From contig NZ_CP083582.1 in the NCBI RefSeq assembly GCF_020091585.1, positions 4,474,536-4,538,535 of the forward strand: a stretch of 64,000 nucleotides of DNA, written 5' to 3'. Source of the stretch: Kovacikia minuta CCNUW1. GTDB taxonomy: Bacteria > Cyanobacteriota > Cyanobacteriia > Leptolyngbyales > Leptolyngbyaceae. The position numbers and the translations under genes are program-made. The notes beneath the pieces are model-generated. The model did not search any database and had not been told where the DNA came from. It saw nothing but the letters and a program-made list of their open reading frames with translations. Shown here in pieces: positions 22,503-32,073 of this stretch (positions are counted from its first letter, which is position 1; each line of letters opens with the position of its first letter).

Positions 22503-24248
22503 ATGTCTAAGAAATTCCTGTCACTCGCCACACTCAGCCTTTGTAGCGCTGGGGTTTTATTGTTTCAAACGGTAGTTCGTGCAGACATCAATCTGACTGA
22601 AGCGACCGTCCGGAACCTTCAGAATCAGGTTCGGTTGATGTTGAAGGGTCAGTCTCCCCGAAATGCTCAAAGGGGAAATAAGATGGCACCCGGCGACGCC
22701 CTCGCCACCGCTCAAAAATCCTGGGCAGAGTTACGCTTCAACGACAAGTCCCTGGCACGGGTCGGAGAACGGGCACTGTTCCAATTTTTGCCCAACACCC
22801 GCACCTTTTACCTGCGCAATGGCACGGCGCTATTACTCATTCCTCCAGGCCGGGGAAGGAGCCGGATTCAGACCCCCAACGGCGCAGCTGGAATCCGGGG
22901 TTCAGCTTTGTTTGTTCGCTACAGCCCCGATACCGATACAACCCTGATTGGCGCACTGACCAATAGCCAAATTGAGGTTTACAACAAAAGCAACAATCAG
23001 GCGGTTCCGCTCCAGGCAGGGCAAATGGCAGTCATTGTTGAAGATCAAATTCGTCAGATCTTTAACTTCGATCTGCGTCGATTCTACGAAACCAGCCCAA
23101 TGGTGCAGGATTTGAACTTGACCCGACAAACACCAGAATCTACTTCTGATCCCGATCCTGACCTTGACCTGGTTCGGGCAGAAACCGCAGAAGCCGTTAA
23201 ATCCCAGGCTCCTCTAACTGGCTCTAACGTCGAACAAAGTCCAAAATGGATTGGTCTCAACTCTTCGTCAAGAGATCCTTTCAACGATCCCGAAAGTGTG
23301 TTAGGAACTGCCCAGCAAGCCCTCCCCCCCCTCGCCTTACCGGGAGTCGATCGGAATCTGGGGGATTATCAGCAGATGACATCAGGTAGTGAATTAGTTC
23401 GAGATATCCAGAAAGCAGCAGAAAACTCATCCGGTTCCTCGAAAAACCCGAATTTACCAGGACCCATCCCACCACCTACACTCCCAGACTCTGGAAATCA
23501 AGGCTCTTTTGAAACCCCCCCTCGCCCGATACCCGAAAATAGTCCAACCCCCACTGAGAAACCCCCCGCTCCACCGATCGACACGGGCAGACCAACTCCC
23601 CAACCACCTCCTGCTGCGCCGCCGCCCAATCCACCTGGAAATGCGGTCCCTCCTCCTGCCACGACTCCTACACCTCAACCAGCTCCTAACCCTCAGCCTC
23701 CCGCACCGACCCCCAATCCCCCGGTTCAGCCACCACCCCGTCCCGTTCCCATGCCAGAGCCAACGGGTTCAAATGCGGTGCCCAATCCCAACCAGGTGCC
23801 CTCGCCGCCAGCAACCCCGGTTCAGCCACCAAGTGTTCCGGTTCAACCACCCGTCACTTCGCCTCCTGTAGATCTGTCATCTCCAACGCAACCTGGAAAC
23901 GCCCTCCCCAATGCCAATTCGGTTTCTACTCCAGCCCCCCCTGTCTCCACTCCCGTGGTCACCCCTGTTGAGACTCCGGTGACGCCAGCTCCAGTTCCGA
24001 CACCTCCGGTGACGCCACCCACGGCTCCAGCTTCAACCACAGCTCCACTCACCACGCCAACCATCGTGGATACTCCAGTCACCCCTGCCACTCCGGCAAC
24101 CCCTGCCACTCCAGCAACGCCCGCCCCTTCGGGAGGGCCAGCTACGCCAGCAACTCCGGCGACCCCTGCCACGCCAGCGACACCCGCTTCGGAAGCCCCT
24201 TTAAATACTCCTGCGAATCAAACGCCAGGAAATGGAGCAAATCCGTAA
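22503..24248 (+). CDS. FecR-domain secreted protein with long Pro-rich tail
   Basis: The protein has 581 residues. A clear signal peptide (basic start, LATLSLCSAGVLLFQTVV, cleavage after VRA) is followed by a FecR-like domain at about residues 30-200: RNLQNQVRLM, GDALATAQKSWAELRFNDKSL with ARVGERALFQF, and NGAAGIRGSALFVRY. From residue ~270 it is almost all Pro, Thr, Ala and Val, ending in PATPATPATPATPA runs. In the usual iron-uptake setting FecR is an anti-sigma regulator, but many cyanobacterial FecR-domain proteins have no sigma partner, and none is seen here. The tail resembles a periplasm-spanning or wall-spanning linker. The divergent neighbour is a predicted outer-membrane barrel. Confidence 0.75.
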   Translation: MSKKFLSLATLSLCSAGVLLFQTVVRADINLTEATVRNLQNQVRLMLKGQSPRNAQRGNKMAPGDALATAQKSWAELRFNDKSLARVGERALFQFLPNTRTFYLRNGTALLLIPPGRGRSRIQTPNGAAGIRGSALFVRYSPDTDTTLIGALTNSQIEVYNKSNNQAVPLQAGQMAVIVEDQIRQIFNFDLRRFYETSPMVQDLNLTRQTPESTSDPDPDLDLVRAETAEAVKSQAPLTGSNVEQSPKWIGLNSSSRDPFNDPESVLGTAQQALPPLALPGVDRNLGDYQQMTSGSELVRDIQKAAENSSGSSKNPNLPGPIPPPTLPDSGNQGSFETPPRPIPENSPTPTEKPPAPPIDTGRPTPQPPPAAPPPNPPGNAVPPPATTPTPQPAPNPQPPAPTPNPPVQPPPRPVPMPEPTGSNAVPNPNQVPSPPATPVQPPSVPVQPPVTSPPVDLSSPTQPGNALPNANSVSTPAPPVSTPVVTPVETPVTPAPVPTPPVTPPTAPASTTAPLTTPTIVDTPVTPATPATPATPATPAPSGGPATPATPATPATPATPASEAPLNTPANQTPGNGANP

Positions 24249-24448
24249 GGACAACCTGAGAAACAGAAAATCGATTTTTTTTTCCCTATCCCTTACCTTT
24301 ACTCCTGACCGATCTTCCTGACACCTGCGATATGCAGCCCAGGAGCGATCGGCTGATTTGAGAGAAAACCAGCGCTTCAAGCTGCTTTTTTGATGAACGA
24401 CTAGGCTAGAATCGTGAGTATTTGAATCCCGCAATCCGCCGAACCTAA

Positions 24449-24862
24449 ATGGCAACTTCTGAACTTCCAAGTCGTATCAAGGCTGACCTGCTTACCTCCC
24501 CTACAATTCTCAATGAAGAGGAGGGACACTCCCACAACCATTCATCCTCTGCCCATGCCCATGTTCACAGTGAAGAGTCCCTGCGACAACTGGTGAATCG
24601 CCTTTCCCGAATTGAAGGGCACATTCGAGGAATCAAGACCATGATCCAGGCAAGTGAACCCTGTCCTGATGTATTGATCCAGATTGCTGCGGTTCGGGGT
24701 GCCTTAGACCGGGTTGCTCGCCTGATTTTTGATGAGCATTTAAGCCAATGCATTGCCCGTGCGGCTGAAGAAGGCAATATTGAAGCCGAAATCAAAGAAT
24801 TGAAACTCGCTCTCGATCGATTTTTGCCCCTGCCCGATCGCAAATCTGCTGCAAAGCAGTAG
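24449..24862 (+). CDS. CsoR/RcnR-family metal-sensing repressor, InrS-like
   Basis: Proteins of this all-helical family bind operator DNA and release it on binding copper or nickel. The family fingerprint is plain: VNRLSRIEGHIRGIKTMI, then Cys72, His97 (FDEHLSQC) and Cys101, exactly the 25- and 4-residue spacings of the Cys-His-Cys site. The N-terminus, residues 26-42, is His-rich (GHSHNHSSSAHAHVH), as in nickel-sensing InrS of cyanobacteria, where an N-terminal His adds a fourth ligand. Nickel is therefore more likely than copper, but this is inference. No metal exporter is adjacent, so the target may be elsewhere. Confidence 0.88.
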   Translation: MATSELPSRIKADLLTSPTILNEEEGHSHNHSSSAHAHVHSEESLRQLVNRLSRIEGHIRGIKTMIQASEPCPDVLIQIAAVRGALDRVARLIFDEHLSQCIARAAEEGNIEAEIKELKLALDRFLPLPDRKSAAKQ

Positions 24863-24953
24863 GTTAGGTGATAGGTGCCAGGTATTTATTGCCCACGGCT
24901 TTCCCCATTTCCCTATCACCCCATTCCCCCATCACTCCTCTGTCTTGCCTTCT

Positions 24954-25616
24954 TTAAGACGGCACACTAGCAAATAGCTCCTCAAAGCTTTGGGATGGGC
25001 TATCGGGTTGTGCCACTATCTCCACAATCTTGTTGCGGGCAGAAGGAATAAATAGGGCTTCTACGCAAGTTTGTGCCACTTTTGTACGGGGAATGCTGCC
25101 CTCAAATAACGTATCAGCAGATGACATCCGCACAGGATTGGAATTGTCTTCATTTTTAAGTCCACCAGGACGGACGATCGTATAAGTTAAACCGCTCTGT
25201 TGCAGATATTCTTCGGCACGCTTCTTCCAAACCAAAATCAGAAAAAACAAATTCAGTGGATGCAAAAAGCGAGAAACTGCCAGCGAGGAAACAAAGACAA
25301 AGTGTTCAATTCCTTTCGCTTTAGCAGCATCTACCAGGTTTTTTGTGCCCTCGTAATCAATTTGATAGGGACCCGTTGGGTTAAAACTGGGTGCAGCTCC
25401 CGTGGCACAAAGCAGAACGGTGCAATCTCCAATTGCTTCTACCAGACTCGCGGGTTGCAGGACATCTCCTGTCACCAGTTCCACTCCGGGTGGCAAGATT
25501 GAAGCGGCAGTTTCCCGATCGCGCACCAGTGCCCGCACTGAAATTCCCCGTTTAACCAGTTCTTGCACGATTCGTCTGCCAGTTTGTCCTGTTGCCCCTG
25601 CTACCAGTGCTTTCAT
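24954..25616 (-). CDS. NAD(P)-binding NmrA/atypical SDR protein
   Basis: The 220-residue protein starts with the dinucleotide-binding motif VAGATGQTGRRIV, then RALVRDRE, VTGDVLQPASL, VLLCATGA and HFVFVSSLAVSRF, the pattern of atypical short-chain dehydrogenases of the NmrA/Ycf39 type. There is no classic catalytic YxxxK, so it may act as a nucleotide-sensing or chaperone-like protein or a reductase of unknown substrate. The C-terminus is short and complete. It is monocistronic on the minus strand, facing the CsoR-type gene. Confidence 0.8.
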   Translation of the reverse strand: MKALVAGATGQTGRRIVQELVKRGISVRALVRDRETAASILPPGVELVTGDVLQPASLVEAIGDCTVLLCATGAAPSFNPTGPYQIDYEGTKNLVDAAKAKGIEHFVFVSSLAVSRFLHPLNLFFLILVWKKRAEEYLQQSGLTYTIVRPGGLKNEDNSNPVRMSSADTLFEGSIPRTKVAQTCVEALFIPSARNKIVEIVAQPDSPSQSFEELFASVPS

Positions 25617-25957
25617 AATCGATGCTCCTTTTATTTCCCTTTTAACTGTTTTTATCGCTGCTGATTTATATCTCCAGGCGGAAATGAAAATGATATTCTC
25701 ACAAAATCTATCTTAGGGTTTGGAATCGCGCCCGATCTGGCTTTATAGTGGTGACTGGGTTGGGGAATATTAAATTTTTCTTAAAAGTGCCAGTTGCCGA
25801 TCCTTCGCCACTTGGTTAAGATCGGCGAGTTTGTCCAAATACTGGAATCGATACCTTGCAGGAAATTCTATGAAATTCCGGAAGATCAGTAAAATCCCTC
25901 ATAAACCATAAATTCATAGGGGGCACCTTAAAAATAGCCAAATCGCAACGAATAGGG
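25617..25957. other. Divergent intergenic region, nothing specific seen
   Basis: The 341-base gap lies between the divergent SDR and DUF1997 genes. No strong inverted repeat, RNA gene or mobile element is seen. Confidence 0.35.
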
Positions 25958-26701
25958 ATGGTCACTATGCAGTTCAATCCGGCTGAACCAACCGCTACTG
26001 AAGTTTCTGAAGGTTTGCTGCATACAGCATCCGTCATCTCAAACCCAAACACATCAATGCCTGAGGAATTGCCCCATAGCGGGATTGAACCAACCAAGTT
26101 TTACAGCCATTTTGTTGACAGTATGGAAATGCATGCTGATGTGGAAACAGTGGCGAAATATTTTGATGACCACCATGCCTGGTTCACCCGTTGTGCCCAC
26201 CCAATGATGGTAGAACCCTTAGGGAAGAATGGCTATGCACTCATCATCGGTCGATTTGGCTCTTTTGGTTACGAAGTAGAGCCAAGGATTGGTCTTGACC
26301 TCCTGCCTCAGAACCAGGGGGTTTACCGAATTGAAACAATTCCCATTCCAGATTATGAAACGACGGGTTATGAGGTAGATTTTCGGGCAGCGATGGAATT
26401 GGTGGAACTGGTAGCACACGAGCCGACAGAACAATTACTCCAGGATGGGAAACCGCCTGAAAAAACAACACGAGTTCAGTGGGATCTGAATCTAACCGTA
26501 ATTATTCAATTTCCCCGATTTATCAACGCCTTGCCAAAAGCCCTGATCCAGAGCACGGGCGATCGGGTACTGCGGCAAATTGTCCGTCAGGTTTCCCACC
26601 GTCTCACCCGTAAAGTTCTGGAAGATTTTCATACCACCTACAACGTCCCAATTCCCAAACATTCGCGACGCTGGTTCTTTCACAAGCACGAGGGGGAGTA
26701 G
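25958..26701 (+). CDS. DUF1997-family protein
   Basis: The 247-residue protein matches the cyanobacterial/plastid DUF1997 family: FDDHHAWFTRCAHPMMVEPL, YALIIGRFGSFGYEVEPRIGL with the conserved Gly-Phe-Glu-Val-Glu pattern, VYRIETIPIP, WDLNLTVIIQFPRFINALP, and a C-terminal helix of the SRPBCC-like (START-like) kind, DRVLRQIVRQVSHRLTRKV. The fold suggests a hydrophobic ligand pocket, but no ligand or reaction is known to me. It has no signal peptide. ATG 25958 is used; a second ATG three codons on is equally possible. Confidence 0.8.
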   Translation: MVTMQFNPAEPTATEVSEGLLHTASVISNPNTSMPEELPHSGIEPTKFYSHFVDSMEMHADVETVAKYFDDHHAWFTRCAHPMMVEPLGKNGYALIIGRFGSFGYEVEPRIGLDLLPQNQGVYRIETIPIPDYETTGYEVDFRAAMELVELVAHEPTEQLLQDGKPPEKTTRVQWDLNLTVIIQFPRFINALPKALIQSTGDRVLRQIVRQVSHRLTRKVLEDFHTTYNVPIPKHSRRWFFHKHEGE

Positions 26702-26800
26702 GGAAAGGATGAAGGATGAAGGATGAAGGATGAAAGGAAGACAGCAGAAAATGGGTGTCAGGTGTTAGGTTGAGGAATGAAGTAAACCCCATTCCCCCTC
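26702..26800. repeat. Short tandem repeat block (GATGAAG units)
   Basis: GGATGAA units repeated about five times, then CAGGTGTTAGG-like words, between the DUF1997 and DUF4079 genes. Confidence 0.7.
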
Positions 26801-26863
26801 CTTTCTCCTCTTCTCACCCTTGATCGCCCCTGCCGCTCTCTGGACGCTGCCTTAACGTAGAAA

Positions 26864-27335
26864 TTAAAGTTTACTGATAATCTTCTGGACAATTTCCATC
26901 CCGGTCACTGCTTGCCAGCCAAACAGCCCCAGAAGCGAAACATTCAGGAAAATGTGGGAATAGCGTGCCCAGTCTGCCCCCTTTTGCATAAAAGGAGTCA
27001 GGGAAGCTGAAACGGCAATTAGACCCGTCATAACCAGCCCCGCCAGCAAATGTGACGTGACAAATAATTTGCCGTTGACTAAGTAAGTGACTGCCATACC
27101 GCCGATCGAACCCACCACCATCAGTGCCAGAAGCACGGCACCAATTTGATGGTGCTTGACGTTGTATTTCCCTTTAATCAGTTCCTTTTTTGCCTCTCCT
27201 TCAGCGGAACGAGTACGGCGCACCTTGATACCCAAATAAAGCGCATAGGTCGTAAGAATAAACAAAACCCACATCATGACGGGGTGAAAGAACTGGCTCC
27301 AGATTTTAATAGACTCAGGGGATCTCAAAGCTCAT
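26864..27335 (-). CDS. DUF4079-family membrane protein, start region apparently frameshifted
   Basis: The product has four hydrophobic helices: VMMWVLFILTTYALYLGI, IGAVLLALMVVGSIGGMAV, LLAGLVMTGLIAVSASL and a C-terminal LNVSLLGLFGWQAVTGM. His residues in SQFFHP, VKHHQ and TSHLL could bind haem, fitting the DUF4079 family of cyanobacterial membrane proteins. In the present reading the only start is a TTG at 27328. An ATG at 27335 reads M-S-F-E-I-P and would continue perfectly into ESIKIWSQFFHPV if one base of the four-base run at 27318-27321 were removed. That fits the family start, so I place the gene start at 27335 and suspect an extra base. Confidence 0.75.
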
Positions 27336-27496
27336 AAGGATACTCTTAGAAGAAGGAACTTCATAAAAATTAGCATGATTTAATATCCCGAGTTAGAAAT
27401 TAAGACCAGGGATGGGGAAACACTGAACTGCAAACAGGCGTCAACCCGACAGTTGACACCTGACGCCTATTTCCTTCTACCCCTTGTGTCTTTTCT

Positions 27497-27991
27497 TCAA
27501 CGACTTCCCGCCAATTTCACTAATACATCCTTAACCGTGGGGGGCAACTGGCGCATAATTTTTCCCTTCTCCCGGTCTACTGCCACCAGGGCAACCAGGG
27601 CAGTGATAAATTGGTTCTGCCCGTCGATCGATTGAATCTGATAGTCCCAATTGATCCGGACTCCCTCCATGTGCGCCATGCGGGTTTTCACAACCACTGA
27701 CATCCCCATCAAAACGGGTTGGTGGTAGCGAATCGAAAGTTCTGCAACTAGAAGATCACACCCCAGGGCGACCAGATCGGTGTACTCAACCCCGATTGAT
27801 TTCAAGCACTCTACTCTGGCTTCTTCCATCCAGGCAATGTAGGTACCATGCCACACCACACCAGCGTAATCGGTATGGTGAGGATGGGCTTTTACCAGAT
27901 ACTCAAACCAGTTGTCTGGAGAATGTTGAAGTGAGTTTTGAATCGCTACGGTTGGGGGTAATTGGGGTTGTTCGTGAGAGTTCGTTGTCAT
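27497..27991 (-). CDS. Hotdog-fold acyl-CoA thioesterase (YbgC/FadM type)
   Basis: The 164-residue protein has the 4-hydroxybenzoyl-CoA thioesterase signature HHTDYAGVVWHGTYIAWMEEARVE, with the catalytic Asp next to Tyr-Ala-Gly. It continues LVVAELSIRYHQPVLMGM-like strands (ELSIRYHQPVLMGMSVVVKT) to the end of a single hotdog domain. A proline-rich N-terminal extension of ~30 residues precedes it. It hydrolyses an acyl-CoA; candidates include DHNA-CoA (phylloquinone synthesis) or a fatty acyl-CoA, but the substrate cannot be read from the sequence. It is monocistronic. Confidence 0.83.
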   Translation of the reverse strand: MTTNSHEQPQLPPTVAIQNSLQHSPDNWFEYLVKAHPHHTDYAGVVWHGTYIAWMEEARVECLKSIGVEYTDLVALGCDLLVAELSIRYHQPVLMGMSVVVKTRMAHMEGVRINWDYQIQSIDGQNQFITALVALVAVDREKGKIMRQLPPTVKDVLVKLAGSR

Positions 27992-28428
27992 GCAGGGATT
28001 TATTCAAGCAAGTTGATACTTCTATATTATTTTTACACGCAGGTTTATTTTAATCAGAGTGGTCTCCTTTGATTGTTTAAGTTTGCGTTAAATGCCGCTT
28101 CTCCTACTTTTTGATTCGCTGCTACCAAATTATCCATTGTTCTTCTATAAGGCTCCATTCCTGGTTCTCAAGCATTAAAATGAGAAGTTTTTACACCTAA
28201 GATTGACACTTCTTTACATTTTTCAGAATGAAATCAGAACAAAGTTGAACCCGATATAGAAGTATAATTACTTATTGGGAAAGTCTGTGTTAAACATTCT
28301 GTTTGAGCACAGATTGTCTTTCTTTCTCAAGTTTATTTTGCGCTTGTGCGATCGTGCCCAACAAAGACTCAAACCTTAAGGGCAAACTGAGATCAGGTTA
28401 ACCATTTCATGAAGTCACGAGGCCAACA
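27992..28428. other. 437-base divergent intergenic region
   Basis: It separates the thioesterase gene from the universal stress gene. It is AT-rich. A TATAAT at 28263-28268 could be a -10 element for the stress gene, but no matching -35 box is seen 16-18 bases upstream. No RNA gene or repeat is evident. Confidence 0.3.
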
Positions 28429-29280
28429 ATGATAGAAAAAATTCTCCTGGCTGACTCCGGCACTGGACATTCCGAAGAAATGCTCAAAGCGCTCCTGGAT
28501 ATCCCTTCAATTCAACGGGCGAACGTTACCGTACTCCACGTTGTTCCCCCCCAGGTTACCGCCGAAGCAATGACGGATAAATGGGAAGCAGGGCGGCGCT
28601 TTCTGGCAAATGTCATTCAATCCCTTAAGCTAGACCCTAGTCACGTCAATGCGATGCTGCGCCAGGGCGAACCCAAGGATGTAGTACTCAAGGTTGCCGA
28701 TGAAATTGACGCTGACCTGATCATCATGGGGTCGAGAGGCTTACAGCGAATTGTTTCAATTCTAGAAAACTCGGTCAGCCAATACGTTTTCCAACTGTCC
28801 TCCCGCCCCATGCTCCTGGTCAAGGATGACATCTATGTGAAAAAAATCAACCGGGTGATGGTTGCGGTAGACAAATCGGACGCCGCCAAGGATAGCCTCA
28901 AACTGGCATTGTTTTTACTCCGAGACATTAAAGGCGGACAACTCATCCTGACTCACGTTGATCCAGATTCTGCCCATAAGGGGCGCGAGTTGACCGGGGC
29001 TGAAGCAGAACGAGATCCGGTGTTATCGGCTGCGATCGCTGAGGCAAAACGGATGGGCGTCTCCTACCGCTGTATTTCCACCACAGGTAAACCCGGCGAA
29101 GAACTTTGTCGAATTGCGGCAGAAGTAAACGCTGATTTGCTGGTACTGGGTTCTCCTGACCGCCGCCCCTCGATCGCCAAAGCACTGCCCGACCTCGATC
29201 GTCTCTTAGGCTCATCCCTTTCGGATTACGTGCGGGTGCATGCCAACTGTCCGGTTCTGCTATCCCGTGCCACAGCATAG
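28429..29280 (+). CDS. Universal stress protein, tandem UspA domains
   Basis: The 283-residue protein has two UspA domains. The first, residues 1-~140, has ILLADSGTGHSEE and the ATP-binding motif IMGSRGLQRIVSILENSVSQYV (G-x2-G-x9-G/N-S type). The second, ~142-283, has VMVAVDKSDAAKDSL and VLGSPDRRP with LLGSSLSDYVRVHANCPVLL. The second motif is altered before the final GSSLSDYV, so nucleotide binding may differ between halves. These proteins support survival in starvation or stress; the signal is unknown. Confidence 0.88.
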   Translation: MIEKILLADSGTGHSEEMLKALLDIPSIQRANVTVLHVVPPQVTAEAMTDKWEAGRRFLANVIQSLKLDPSHVNAMLRQGEPKDVVLKVADEIDADLIIMGSRGLQRIVSILENSVSQYVFQLSSRPMLLVKDDIYVKKINRVMVAVDKSDAAKDSLKLALFLLRDIKGGQLILTHVDPDSAHKGRELTGAEAERDPVLSAAIAEAKRMGVSYRCISTTGKPGEELCRIAAEVNADLLVLGSPDRRPSIAKALPDLDRLLGSSLSDYVRVHANCPVLLSRATA

Positions 29281-29420
29281 GGAAAGGAGGAGGAATGAGG
29301 GATGAGAGATGAGGAATGAGGGATAAAGGAGATGAGGGATAGATGAAGGATAAGCTAATAATTGATTTTTTAGCCTTTAGCCTTTAACTTTCATCCTTTA
29401 CTCTCCCCCCTTCCTTCAGC
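29281..29420. repeat. Short tandem repeat block (GGATGAGAGATGAGG words)
   Basis: GAGGAATGAGG, GATGAGG and TAGCCTTTA words follow the universal stress gene. Nothing coding is present. Confidence 0.65.
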
Positions 29421-29466
29421 TTTACTTCACAGCAGTGTGAGGGGAAATGATGCTATCGTGATTTCG

Positions 29467-30312
29467 ATGAGAACTTTAGATTGGTGCTATCAAGTCCTGG
29501 AACTAAAGCCTGGGGCATCTCTGGAGGAGGTGAACCAGGCTTATAAGGATCTGGTGTTCATTTGGCACCCTGATCGCATCCCCCAGGACAATCCTCGCCT
29601 GTTGCAAAAAGCTCAGGAAAAGCTAAAGGAGTTGAACTACGCCCGCGATCGATTACGGGCAAATCGCTCTTCCACCACCACCAAAACCACTCAACCCAAT
29701 CGCCATTATTACAAGCCCTACCCCCGTCCCCACGATTTTTATCAATCATCCCACCAAGCCAATCATCAAACCTCTGCTCGTCAGACCCCATCAACGCACA
29801 ATCAATCCCGTTCTTCCGCGCAGGCCTCCTCTTCCCAGGCATCGCCTCAAACACAGGCTCCGAGCCATTCCCGATCCCAGACTCAAATCCACCAACCCGA
29901 ACCCCCACCCACTGCCTACTCCCAACCCATCTCACAGACGGCTAAACATCCCGACCTGAGCGGGGCTGACCTGAGTGGGGCAAATCTGAAGGAGAAGGAT
30001 CTTTCAGGACGGAACCTGAGTCAGGCAAATTTAAGTAACGCTAACCTTAGCGATGCTTTTCTACATCGAGTGAATTTGAGTGAGGCAAATTTGCACCGGG
30101 CAAATTTATTTCGGGCAAACCTGTTGCAAGCCAATCTTAGAAAAGCCAACCTGCGGGAAACGAATCTGATTGGGGCAGATCTCAGTGGTGCCGACCTGAG
30201 CGAGGCAGATCTCAGTGGTGCCAAAATTGGCTTCACCGATCGGGTCATGGTGAAGTTAACAGGCGCTAACCTCTCTGGGGCGATTTTGCCTGATGGTACG
30301 GTGCATGAATAG
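29467..30312 (+). CDS. J-domain protein with pentapeptide repeats
   Basis: From the ATG at 29467 the protein is 281 residues; a frame from 29437 adds ten non-conserved residues. Residues 1-~70 are a J-domain, CYQVLELKPGASLEEVNQAY with the essential His-Pro-Asp in FIWHPDRIP, which stimulates Hsp70 (DnaK) ATPase. The middle ~100 residues are a Ser/Gln/Pro/His-rich linker. The C-terminal ~110 residues are pentapeptide repeats of A(D/N)LSG type: LSGADLSGANLKEKDLSG, then NLSQANLSNANLSDA. These form a right-handed beta-helix. The combination suggests a DnaK co-chaperone whose helix binds a particular client or surface; this is inference. Confidence 0.88.
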   Translation: MRTLDWCYQVLELKPGASLEEVNQAYKDLVFIWHPDRIPQDNPRLLQKAQEKLKELNYARDRLRANRSSTTTKTTQPNRHYYKPYPRPHDFYQSSHQANHQTSARQTPSTHNQSRSSAQASSSQASPQTQAPSHSRSQTQIHQPEPPPTAYSQPISQTAKHPDLSGADLSGANLKEKDLSGRNLSQANLSNANLSDAFLHRVNLSEANLHRANLFRANLLQANLRKANLRETNLIGADLSGADLSEADLSGAKIGFTDRVMVKLTGANLSGAILPDGTVHE

Positions 30313-30515
30313 GAAAGGGATGGGGATGGGGAAATAGTTTTTCTCCTTTCCCACCGACCTGCTGTCTCTGAGGAATTGCAGGGCACTCTAGGGTAGTTAG
30401 TTTTTGTTTGGAAATGAGCCATAGCAGCAAAGGATAGGGCACCCAATGTGATTGGAGACTTTTGCTGCTGGCAATTAATTTCCTGACCCCTGACCCCTGC
30501 TACAAATTGCTGCCA

Positions 30516-32073
30516 ATGCACCTCTCCAACACTCCCTTTTCCACCAGTGTCCACGAAATTCAAACGCTGGTGATGTCTTTTCATCCGGTGATTGTGATTG
30601 AAACCGTTGAGGAAGAACGGGTTCAGGCTTTGTTGCAGATAGCAACCCAGGAAATGGGGATGCAGGTGTTTGAGTGGAGCATTACTCAGGGATTGGCACG
30701 ATCGCCGGGGTCAGCAAATAACCGCTGGGTCGATGAATGCGCCCCTCCCAGTGCCAACAAACCCGCTGCTTTTGATGGCACCACGGAACCATTGAAGGCG
30801 TTGAAATGCATGGAGGAAATGACTTCTAAAGGAATTTTCCTGCTGAAAGATTTTACCCGCCATCTGGATGAGGCGGAAGTTGCCCGCCAGTTTCGGGAAG
30901 TCTCCCACCTATTTTCCCAGAACCGCTCGGTAATCGTCCTGACCGGAGATACCATCAAGCTACCGTCTGAGATTGCCCACGATGTCGTCTACTACGATCT
31001 GAAACTGCCCGGACGTGACGAACTATTTCAGGTGGTGTCAGAGGTAATTCGTTCCCTCAAAATGAAAAACCGGGTGCAGATAGAACTTCAGGAAGCAGAT
31101 ATTCCGGCGCTGGTGCAGGCGTTAACCGGGATGACCCTAAAACAGGCACGGCAGATCATTGCTTACGCTGCTATGGAAGACGGCAAGTTAACGCTGCAAG
31201 ATGTGGGACGCATTTTGCACCGCAAAGCCCAGTTGATTCGGGAATCGGGGGTGTTGGAATATCTCCCAGCGGATGAGACCCCTGTGGATCTGGGTGGCTT
31301 TAATGGGCTGAAGCAATGGTTGGCACAGGCAAAACGTTGGCTTTAGTTCCCAGGCCCGATCGCTGAATCTAAAACCGCCCAAAGGCATTCTCATTGTAGG
31401 CATTCAGGGCTGTGGTAAATCCCTGGCAGCAAAAGCGATCGCCCGTGCCTGGAAAATGCCTTTGCTAAAGCTGGATACCAGCAGACTCTACGACAAATAT
31501 GTGGGTGAATCTGAAAAGAATTTTCGTCAGGCGATCGCCCTGGCAGAGTCCATGTCCCCGACCGTGCTGTGGATCGACGAAATTGAACAAACACTGGGCG
31601 GAAGTACCAGCAGTGATTCGGATGGAGGTCTAAGTCGGCGGTTGTTTGGCTCTTTTCTCACCTGGATGCAGGAAAAATCCCAGGAAGTTTTTGTCATTGC
31701 CACCGCAAATGACCTTTCCCAACTCCCCCCCGAACTGCTCCGCAAAGGGCGCTTTGACGAAATATTCTTTGTTGATTTACCCGACGATCGAGAACGAACC
31801 GTTATTCTGCAAATTCACCTCACCCGTCATCGCCAGGCTCCCCAAAATCTGGATCTGGTTGCCCTGGTCAAAGCAATGGATGGCTTCAGTGGCGCAGAGA
31901 TTGAACAGGCAGTGATCGCCTCGCTCTACCGTTCCCTTTATTTACAAAAGCCCCTAGACACCACCATCCTCCTGGAAACCGTCAAATCGACCGTTCCCCT
32001 ATCCGTTTCCCGACGCGAAGATTTGGAAAAGCTACGCGCGATCGCCCAGGAACGCTTTGTCAGTGTGCGCTAA
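30516..32073 (+). pseudogene. ycf46: Ycf46-like AAA ATPase, split by a one-base frameshift
   Basis: This AAA protein is conserved in cyanobacteria and red-algal plastids. The first frame (30516-31346) carries the Ycf46 N-terminal region, SFHPVIVIETVEEERVQALL, GIFLLKDFTRHLDEAEVARQ and GFNGLKQWLAQAKRWL, then meets a TAG. The next frame continues without loss: LNLKPPKGILIVGIQGCGKS (Walker A), PTVLWIDEIEQTLGG (Walker B), ANDLSQLPPELLRKGRFDEI (sensor and Arg finger) and the lid domain, ending at 32073. Dropping one T of the run at 31342-31344 joins W-L to S-S-Q-A-R-S-L-N-L-K exactly where the family is continuous. Total would be about 518 residues. Either a sequence error or a very recent mutation. 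The stop codon overlaps the end of a miniature element. Confidence 0.9.

Noticed and set aside
28263-28268. TATAAT as a promoter for the universal stress gene
   Set aside because: No acceptable -35 box at 16-18 bases; the TTGAAC upstream is only 12 bases away.
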